Below, one piece after another: positions 1 to 5,149 of a DNA stretch of 7,730 bases. The notes below the pieces were generated by a model that saw nothing but the letters and a program-made list of their open reading frames with translations, searched no databases and was not told the origin of the DNA. This DNA is from Collinsella sp. (GTDB lineage: Bacteria > Actinomycetota > Coriobacteriia > Coriobacteriales > Coriobacteriaceae). Within the stretch, counting starts at the first letter, position 1. The number at the start of each line of letters is the position of its first letter. The stretch spans positions 1-7,730 of the forward strand of contig JAIHVJ010000088.1 of the NCBI GenBank assembly GCA_022720335.1. The letters are read 5' to 3'. The translations under genes and the position numbers were made by a program.

Positions 1-10
1 CCGCAGGACG

Positions 11-51
11 AAAGAACCTCCGCCGCACAAAGTGCGCAGCGGAGGTTCTTT
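11..51 (-). terminator. Hairpin downstream of ilvE, probable terminator
   Basis: A perfect 13-bp stem (AAAGAACCTCCGC at 11-23 with GCGGAGGTTCTTT at 39-51) encloses a second 5-bp stem (CGCAC 24-28 with GTGCG 32-36) with an AAA loop. It lies about 60 nt beyond the ilvE stop codon. The A/T-rich base of the stem gives a short U run on either strand, so it could also serve a gene entering from the left edge. The U tract is short, so its efficiency is uncertain. Bases 52-109 hold nothing else I can recognise. Confidence 0.7.
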
Positions 52-109
52 CATGTCCGAGGACGCGCCGGAAAGGAAGGTTGCCCTCGGGCCGAACAGC
101 TATGGCAGC

Positions 110-1162
110 TTACGCCACGGTGTAAACCCAGTTGTGCTTATCCTCGACAGCACCAGACTGGATGCCGGTCAGAGTCTCGCGGAGCTTCTTCATCACAGGG
201 CCGATCTCGGTGTAGCCAGCCGGGAAGGTCACGGTCTCGTCGGCGCCATAGACCTTGTTGTCGATCTCGCCCACCGGGGAGATGACGGCAGCGGTGCCGC
301 ACAGGCCGCACTCCACAAAGGCGCCGGCCTTGACCTCGGCCCACTCGACGGGGCGCTGATCGACGGTCATACCCAGGTCCTGAGCAACCTGAACGAGCGA
401 ACGACGGGTGATGGAGGGCAGGATGGAGTCGGTGTGCGACTGCGGAACGACGAGCGTGCCGTCCTCCTTCACGAACAGGACGTTGGCGCCACCGGTCTCC
501 TCGACATAGGTGCGGGACTCGGAGTCGAGATACAGGTTCTCGGCATAGCCCTCGCGATGGGCCTCCATCGTGGGCTTGAGGGACATGGCGTAGTTCAGGC
601 CGGCCTTGATATTGCCGGTGCCGTGCGGTGCGGCGCGGTCATACTCGGAAACGCGCAGCTTAACGGGCTTGAGACCACCCTTAAAGTACGGACCGACCGG
701 GGTCACGAGAATGCGGAACGTGTACTCAGGAGCGGGAGCCACGCCGATCACGTCACCGGAGCCGATCATAAACGGACGCACGTACAGGGTCGCGCCGGAA
801 CCGAAGGGCGGAACCCAGGCGGCGTTGGCAGAAACGACCTGCTTGACGGCCTCAACGAACTTGTCCTTGGGGAACGGGGGCATCTCGAGGCGCTGGGCAG
901 AGTTATACATGCGCTCGGCGTTCATGTCGGGACGGAAGCAGACGATGCTGCCGTCCTCGGCGGTGTAGGCCTTCAGGCCCTCAAAGACCTCCTGGCAGTA
1001 ATGGAAGATGCCGCCGCACTCGGAGACATGCAGGGTGTGGTCGGTGGTCAGGCCGCCCTCGTCCCACTCGCCGTCCTTCCAATGGGCCTCGTAGCTGTAA
1101 TCGGTCTTCATGTAGCCAAAGCCGAGGCTACCCCAATCGATATCCTTCTTCTCGACAGTCAT
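110..1162 (-). CDS. ilvE: Branched-chain amino acid aminotransferase (class IV, PLP-dependent)
   Basis: The 350-aa cytoplasmic protein is predicted to transfer the amino group between glutamate and the 2-oxo acids of valine, leucine and isoleucine, the last step of their synthesis and the first of their breakdown. It matches the longer BCAT type (about 340-360 aa, as in Bacillus and eukaryotes). Visible landmarks are a YVRPF segment at residues 127-131, the PLP-binding lysine K186 in GTGNIKAGLNYA, the cofactor-contacting EETGGANVLF stretch at 221-230, TDSILPSITRRSL at 244-256, and the C-terminal CGLCGTAAVISPVG loop at 285-298. The ATG at 1162 is chosen because AAGGAG (1169-1174) sits 6 nt upstream and the family homology begins there. 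A GTG at 1312 in the same frame would add 50 arginine-rich residues unlike the family. It is bounded by a terminator on each side, so it is probably monocistronic. The function is secure; anabolic versus catabolic use cannot be decided. Confidence 0.95.
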   Translation of the reverse strand: MTVEKKDIDWGSLGFGYMKTDYSYEAHWKDGEWDEGGLTTDHTLHVSECGGIFHYCQEVFEGLKAYTAEDGSIVCFRPDMNAERMYNSAQRLEMPPFPKDKFVEAVKQVVSANAAWVPPFGSGATLYVRPFMIGSGDVIGVAPAPEYTFRILVTPVGPYFKGGLKPVKLRVSEYDRAAPHGTGNIKAGLNYAMSLKPTMEAHREGYAENLYLDSESRTYVEETGGANVLFVKEDGTLVVPQSHTDSILPSITRRSLVQVAQDLGMTVDQRPVEWAEVKAGAFVECGLCGTAAVISPVGEIDNKVYGADETVTFPAGYTEIGPVMKKLRETLTGIQSGAVEDKHNWVYTVA

Positions 1163-1308
1163 ATGTCGCTCCTTACATACACAGTTGCATACTCGCGAAC
1201 CCGCACGCAAGGACCGAGGCCGACCGCGTCGCAACGTCGCACGCCCGGAGCGTAGAGCCGGACGGGACACGCGAACGGCATCGAAGCCGATGGCACGTCG
1301 ATTCGCAT
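1159..1308 (-). other. Possible 49-codon leader ORF overlapping the ilvE start
   Basis: An ATG at 1308 opens a 49-codon frame whose TGA stop (1159-1161) overlaps the ilvE ATG as ATGA. The A of this ATG lies about 8 nt below a TACAAT-like -10 box (1316-1321), so a transcript from it could start at the ATG itself (leaderless). The deduced peptide starts MRIDVPSASM and contains three cysteines and no stretch of branched-chain residues, so it does not look like a classical BCAA attenuator peptide. GC at third positions looks somewhat lower than in the neighbouring genes. I recognise no homologue. It may be only a chance open frame in GC-rich leader DNA. Confidence 0.25.
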
Positions 1309-1315
1309 GCACGAG

Positions 1316-1344
1316 ATTGTACTCCCCGTACGCGTCTGATAAAA
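1316..1344 (-). promoter_or_regulatory. Candidate ilvE promoter
   Basis: On the minus strand TACAAT (1316-1321) resembles a sigma-70 -10 box. The region 16-17 nt upstream is AT-rich (TTTATC or TTTTAT around 1338-1344) but is a poor -35 match. It lies between the dedA terminator and ilvE and is the best AT-rich promoter candidate in this gap. It would give a leader of about 147 nt. No T-box or other known riboswitch pattern was seen in that leader. Confidence 0.35.
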
Positions 1345-1387
1345 CGCTTTTCTTTAACTAAGTAAAGTATTTTCATTTGACCGAAAC

Positions 1388-1423
1388 TAAAGAGGCCCGC
1401 CACCGTAAGCGGTGACGGGCCTC
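1388..1423 (-). terminator. Rho-independent terminator of the dedA gene
   Basis: A 14-bp stem with one mismatch (1392-1405 with 1410-1423) closes a 4-nt TAAG loop. On the minus strand the stem is followed by TTTAGTTT, a modest U tract. It lies 28 nt beyond the dedA stop and so isolates ilvE from read-through. Confidence 0.85.
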
Positions 1424-1451
1424 AACTGCACGGTTTGCGCGCTGGCTCGAG

Positions 1452-2099
1452 CTACGCGTTCTTTTTGCCCAGCTTAGCCTTAACCAGACCGACCACGGTC
1501 GGGATGATCGACACGGCAACGATGCCGACGATCAGCAACTCAAAGTGCTCCTGCACAAAGGGGATGCCGCCAAAGAAGTAGCCCAGCAGTGTAAAGAGCG
1601 TCGACCAGGTAATGCCGCCCAGCACGTTGTAGATGACAAAGTTGCGCCAGTGCATGCCGCCCATGCCGGCGATAAAGGGCACAAAGGTGCGGATAAACGG
1701 GAAGAAGCGACCCAGGAAGATGGCCAGGTGACCCCACTTGTCCAAGAAATCCTCGGACTTTTTGATGCGCTCGGGCGTCATGGCCTTGACCTTGCCCGAA
1801 GCGATAATCTTTTTGCCAAAGAAGTGACCGATCATAAAGTTGCACTGGTCACCCAGGATGGCAGCAGCCCATGCGACGGCCAGCAGTGCCACGATGTTAA
1901 AGCCACCGTTGTGGGCAAAGAAGCCCGAAGCAAACAGCAGTGAATCGCCAGGAAGGAACGGGAAGAACACCACACCTGTCTCAATGAAGATAATCAGGAA
2001 CACGCAGCCGTAGGCCATAAGCGGGCCGGCGGCGATCCAGCTGGCAATCGCGGTGCGCGGGTCTTTGAGCAGCTCGGCGATAAAATTGATGAAACCCAT
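1452..2099 (-). CDS. DedA/VTT-family integral membrane protein
   Basis: The 215-aa polytopic membrane protein has the usual DedA length. Family hallmarks are present: E40 and D52 in ETGVVFFPFLPGDSLLF (40-56), D84 in the following ILGDQ segment, and the GRFFPFIRTFVPFIAG block (130-145) with both conserved arginines R131 and R137. Hydrophobic stretches lie at roughly 28-60, 66-92, 125-145, 155-180 and 187-206. Members are membrane lipid transporters or scramblases, and some recycle undecaprenyl phosphate across the membrane for wall synthesis; others affect membrane potential and drug tolerance. The substrate of this one cannot be read from sequence. The start at 2099 is supported by GAGAGG (2109-2114) 9 nt upstream. 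An ATG at 2183 in frame would add 28 charged residues unlike the family. It is divergent from cysE and has its own terminator. Confidence 0.93.
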   Translation of the reverse strand: MGFINFIAELLKDPRTAIASWIAAGPLMAYGCVFLIIFIETGVVFFPFLPGDSLLFASGFFAHNGGFNIVALLAVAWAAAILGDQCNFMIGHFFGKKIIASGKVKAMTPERIKKSEDFLDKWGHLAIFLGRFFPFIRTFVPFIAGMGGMHWRNFVIYNVLGGITWSTLFTLLGYFFGGIPFVQEHFELLIVGIVAVSIIPTVVGLVKAKLGKKNA

Positions 2100-2145
2100 G
2101 AAGTAAAACCTCTCAGTTGTGGGCGCGGATACGTCCAAGTTGACC

Positions 2146-2151
2146 AGTATA
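2146..2151 (-). promoter_or_regulatory. Candidate -10 box for dedA
   Basis: TATACT on the minus strand lies about 47 nt upstream of the dedA start, a usual distance for a short leader. No acceptable -35 hexamer is seen 16-18 nt upstream, so this is only a candidate. Confidence 0.3.
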
Positions 2152-2264
2152 CGGTTGCGGCGCTCCCTCGTGCGCAACCCCACAAAAGCATGACTCCATT
2201 ACCAGCAAGTTTGCATAACTGACACCTGTCGCGCAATGCCGCCAAGATTGTTCTTCCTAATCCC

Positions 2265-2293
2265 TAGCGAATCGCTATACTTTATTGAATCGC
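2265..2293 (+). promoter_or_regulatory. Candidate cysE promoter with palindromic operator
   Basis: TATACT (2276-2281) is a good -10 box about 42 nt upstream of the cysE start; the -35 region (around 2252-2258) is poor, as in activated or weak promoters. A perfect 13-nt palindrome, TAGCGA-A-TCGCTA (2265-2277), overlaps its upstream edge. Part of it, GAATCGC (2269-2275), recurs exactly 18 bp downstream at 2287-2293, next to the expected transcription start. The placement would suit a repressor, but no regulator is known from this window to bind here. The rest of the 223-bp dedA-cysE gap shows nothing else recognisable. Confidence 0.4.
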
Positions 2294-2322
2294 ATTGCCA
2301 TGGCGCTAAGGGAGGGCGGCCG

Positions 2323-3027
2323 GTGAGCTTTATCAATACCATTCGCGAGGACATCAAGACCGTCCAAGCGCAGGACCCCGCCGCGCAAAACGGTCTGGTC
2401 ATCTTCCTTTCCTATCCTGGCCTGCACGCCAAGTGGAACCACGTGCCCGAGCACTGGCTCTGGGAGCATGGCCATCGCTCGCTCGCCCGCGTGCTCTCGC
2501 AAATCACCCGCCACATCACCGGCGTCGAGATTCATCCCGCCGCACAGATCGGCAAGCATTTCTTTATCGACCACGCCATGGGCGTCGTCATCGGCGAGAC
2601 CACCATCGTGGGCGACAACTGTGTGCTTTACCAGGGCGTTACGCTCGGCGGCACCGGCAACGAAACCGGCAAGCGCCACCCCACCCTGGGCAACAACGTC
2701 ACCGTGGGCACGGGCGCCAAGGTGCTCGGCAACATCCGCATCGGCAACAACGTCAAGATCGGCGGCAACTCGGTCGTCGTCAAAGACGTGCCCGACAACT
2801 GCACCGTCGTGGGCGTGCCGGGACGCATCATCAAGCGCAACGGCTGCCGCGTGTTCGAGGAGAGCTTCGATGCCAAGCAGCATCGCGAGTACATGCCCGA
2901 CGATGCCGCCGAGCAGAGCGCCCTCAACCGCCAAGGCATCACCGAGAACGCCCGCCGCGTCAAAGAACTCGAGCGAGAGGTGGCCGAGCTCAAAGCCCTC
3001 GTCGCAAAGCTCGTGGACGAACGCTAG
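2323..3027 (+). CDS. cysE: Serine O-acetyltransferase (CysE)
   Basis: The 234-aa cytoplasmic enzyme is predicted to acetylate L-serine with acetyl-CoA, giving O-acetylserine for cysteine synthesis. It is the short form common in Gram-positive bacteria. A helical N-terminus (1-68) leads into the GVEIHPAAQIG start of the left-handed beta-helix of hexapeptide repeats (67-170). It carries the expected catalytic histidine H84 in FIDHAMGVVIGET, the VTLGGTG loop (106-112), KRHP with H119, and VVGVPGR (162-168). A charged heptad-like helix (about 208-233) ends the protein in VDER, without the C-terminal isoleucine that docks into CysK in classical CysE. The start is GTG at 2323, with AAGGGAGG (2308-2315) 7 nt upstream. 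An in-frame extension back to 2236 would run through the promoter candidate. No cysK neighbour is present. The usual HRxAH helix motif reads HVPEH here. Confidence 0.94.
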   Translation: MSFINTIREDIKTVQAQDPAAQNGLVIFLSYPGLHAKWNHVPEHWLWEHGHRSLARVLSQITRHITGVEIHPAAQIGKHFFIDHAMGVVIGETTIVGDNCVLYQGVTLGGTGNETGKRHPTLGNNVTVGTGAKVLGNIRIGNNVKIGGNSVVVKDVPDNCTVVGVPGRIIKRNGCRVFEESFDAKQHREYMPDDAAEQSALNRQGITENARRVKELEREVAELKALVAKLVDER

Positions 3028-3067
3028 GAACGCAAGCGGCACAAAACGACATCGGCATCAACGCAAG

Positions 3068-3109
3068 AAGGCGCGCCAGGGAATCCATCCCCGGCGCGCC
3101 TTTCTTTTT
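3068..3109 (+). terminator. Rho-independent terminator of cysE
   Basis: A 10-bp GC-rich stem (AAGGCGCGCC 3068-3077 with GGCGCGCCTT 3093-3102) has an inner GGG/CCC pairing and is followed by TTTCTTTTT (3101-3109). It is a strong terminator 40 nt after the cysE stop. Read from the other strand the stem ends in TTCTTG, so it may also stop the convergent ABC operon, less efficiently. Confidence 0.92.
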
Positions 3110-3110
3110 G

Positions 3111-3142
3111 ATGTGACATGCGGGACTGTCCCTTTGTCACAT
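3111..3142. repeat. Imperfect palindrome, REP-like, at the ABC gene stop codon
   Basis: Outer arms ATGTGACA (3111-3118) and TGTCACAT (3135-3142) are perfect inverted copies. Inner arms GGGAC (3122-3126) and GTCCC (3128-3132) are also complementary, with a 3-nt/2-nt internal loop between the two pairings. The last base of the element is the final A of the ABC gene's TAA read on the minus strand, so the mRNA forms this hairpin directly after the stop codon. It has no U tract of its own. The GGGAC-GTCCC core resembles dispersed palindromes seen in other bacteria; copy number in this genome cannot be judged from one window. Confidence 0.6.
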
Positions 3143-5148
3143 TATGCGAACTGACTCAGATAGAGGTCGGCATAAGCGCCCTCGGCTGCGAGCAGCTCCT
3201 TATGCGTGCCCTGCTCGATAATGTTGCCGTGGTCCATGACCAGGATGAGGTCGGCATCCACGATCGTCGACAGGCGGTGCGCGATCACAAAGCTGGTGCG
3301 CCCGCGCATGAGCGCGTCCATGGCGCGGCCGATAGCAAGCTCGGTGCGCGTGTCCACGCTCGACGTCGCCTCGTCCAGGATGAGAATCGCCGGGTTGTTG
3401 AGCAGCACGCGCGCAATGGTCAGCAGCTGGCGCTGGCCCTGGCTAATGCTCTCGGCATCGTTGGCCACCCGCGTGTCATAACCCTGCGGCATGGTGCGCA
3501 CAAAGAAGTCGACCTGCGCGGCGCGTGCGGCCGCCACGACCTCCTCGCGCGATGCCTCGGGGCAGCCGTAGGCGATGTTCTGTGCAATCGTGCCATCGAA
3601 CAGCCAGGCGTCCTGCAACACCATGCCAAACTGCTGGCGCAGCTCGCCGCGGTCCATGCGGCTCGTGTCCACACCGTCGAGCGTAATGCGGCCGCCGTCG
3701 ATCTCGTAAAAGCGCATGAGCAGGTTAATGAGCGTGGTCTTACCCGCACCCGTGGTTCCCACCACGGCGATCTTCTGACCCGGCTCGGCGGTAAACGACA
3801 CGTCGCGCATAAGTGGCTTGTCGGGCGAATAACCAAAGCGCACGTGCTCAAAGGAGACACGGCCCTCTACGCGACCCGGCAGCTTGGCGGCCTCCCCCGG
3901 CAGCGGATCAGCCTCCATCTCGGGCTCATCAAGCAGGTCGAACACGCGCTCCGCACTCGCCAGCGCGCTCTGCAGCGAGTTAAAGGTAAACGACAACTGC
4001 GTCATGGGCTCGGACGCCTCGTAGATAAACTGGAAGAACGCCTGGAACACGCCGACGGTCATGTGACCGGCGACCAGCATGCTGCAGCCCACGAGCGCGA
4101 TCACGATCTGCGCCAAACGGCCGATAAAGCGCACCGCGGGGCCGACAGCATTGATCATAAAGTCGGCCTTGGTGCTCACACGAGCCAGTTCCTTCGAAGC
4201 CTCGTGCACCTCAGCGGAGCTCTGACGTTCGCGGTTAAACGCGCGGATCACCAGACGGCCCGAATAGCCTTCCTCGACCGCACTCGTAATCTTGGACACC
4301 CACTCCTGGCGCTCGCCCGTCACATCGTGCGTGCGGCGCGAGACGACCTTCGTCACCAGCAGCGACAGTGCCGTAAAGAACAGAAAGACGAGCGTAAGCT
4401 GCACGCTGAACACGAACATCACGCTCACAGCACCAACAACCGTGCCGATCGACACGAGCAGCTGCAGCAATCCGCGCTGCATGCTCTCGGACATCTTGTC
4501 CAGGTCGTTGGTCGCGCGGCTGACGACCTCGCCGGGACGATGCGCGTCAAAATAGGCGAGCGGCAGATGGTTGAGCTTTTGCGCGATGCGGTTGCGCAGG
4601 CGCAGATTGAGACGCTCAGCGACGCTCGACATCAAAAAGCTCTGGAGCGCATAGAACGAGGCAGCGGCCGTCCAAATCAAAAAGTAGATGAAGATAGTCC
4701 TGCCGCAGTTCTCCCAGGTGATGCTGAAGGTGGCGTTGTTGGCAAACGCCACCTGAATGTGGCCCCACAGCTCATCGATCACGCGGGCGCTATATGCCGG
4801 CGCGGCGGTGTTAAAGATGACATAGAACACAATGCTCGCGAACACGATATAGAAGCGCCAATGGTCGCCGGCAGCCTCGCTCCACAGGCGGCGCACCGTC
4901 GCCCAGGTATCACGGGGCGTCTCGTCCTCGTCTTCGTCGTCCACGTCGCGCATGCGCTCTGCCTCGGCGCGGGCACGCTCGTCCTCGGCGCGCTCGTTTT
5001 CCTCGTAGAGCGCTTGGCGGCGAGCCTCGCGCGCGGCTGCCGCCTTGGCGGCGTCATCCAGCTCGGTCGACATGGCAGCCGTTTCCTCGACCAGTCCCGC
5101 GGCAGCGGCGTCATCAACGCCGCCCTGCTTCTTGAGCTCCTCGGTCAT
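3142..5148 (-). CDS. ABC half-exporter, ATPase-competent subunit with acidic N-terminal extension
   Basis: The 668-aa fusion of membrane and ATPase domains is probably one half of a heterodimeric exporter. The first ~80 residues are a charged, alanine-rich, probably coiled-coil extension ending in an acidic run (DVDDEDEDE, 68-76). A six-helix membrane domain follows (about 98-385), then the nucleotide-binding domain (about 425-668). Its motifs are Walker A GTTGAGKTT (464-472, K470), Q-loop Q512, signature ISQGQRQ (568-574, with Gln for the second Gly of SGGQ), Walker B ILILDE with catalytic E593, and H-loop H624. Canonical Glu and His with an altered signature is the pattern of the active subunit of TM288/LmrD-type pairs. 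ATG at 5148 is chosen because GGAGG (5157-5161) lies 8 nt upstream; the GTG at 5157 falls within this ribosome site. It starts 1 nt after the upstream ABC stop codon. The exported substrate (drug, lipid or peptide) is unknown. Confidence 0.93.
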   Translation of the reverse strand: MTEELKKQGGVDDAAAAGLVEETAAMSTELDDAAKAAAAREARRQALYEENERAEDERARAEAERMRDVDDEDEDETPRDTWATVRRLWSEAAGDHWRFYIVFASIVFYVIFNTAAPAYSARVIDELWGHIQVAFANNATFSITWENCGRTIFIYFLIWTAAASFYALQSFLMSSVAERLNLRLRNRIAQKLNHLPLAYFDAHRPGEVVSRATNDLDKMSESMQRGLLQLLVSIGTVVGAVSVMFVFSVQLTLVFLFFTALSLLVTKVVSRRTHDVTGERQEWVSKITSAVEEGYSGRLVIRAFNRERQSSAEVHEASKELARVSTKADFMINAVGPAVRFIGRLAQIVIALVGCSMLVAGHMTVGVFQAFFQFIYEASEPMTQLSFTFNSLQSALASAERVFDLLDEPEMEADPLPGEAAKLPGRVEGRVSFEHVRFGYSPDKPLMRDVSFTAEPGQKIAVVGTTGAGKTTLINLLMRFYEIDGGRITLDGVDTSRMDRGELRQQFGMVLQDAWLFDGTIAQNIAYGCPEASREEVVAAARAAQVDFFVRTMPQGYDTRVANDAESISQGQRQLLTIARVLLNNPAILILDEATSSVDTRTELAIGRAMDALMRGRTSFVIAHRLSTIVDADLILVMDHGNIIEQGTHKELLAAEGAYADLYLSQFA

Positions 5149-5149
5149 G

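Noticed and set aside
32..1255. 407-codon plus-strand ORF antisense to ilvE
   Set aside because: It starts inside the terminator hairpin and has no family features. ilvE on the other strand is unambiguous.
1163..1312. N-terminal extension of IlvE from the GTG at 1312
   Set aside because: It adds 50 Arg-rich residues absent from the family, and a strong AAGGAG site is correctly spaced before the ATG at 1162.
1163..1451. T-box, BCAA attenuator or riboswitch before ilvE
   Set aside because: Only short hairpins are visible. There is no T-box signature, no run of Leu, Val or Ile codons, and no leader terminator close to the gene.
2100..2183. 28-residue N-terminal extension of the DedA protein
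   Set aside because: It runs through the likely -10 box. The GAGAGG site and family homology point to the ATG at 2099.
2236..2322. Longer CysE start at 2236, or an ATG at 2300
   Set aside because: The upstream ATG lies within the promoter region. The ATG at 2300 is in a different frame. The GTG at 2323 has a strong, well-spaced ribosome site.
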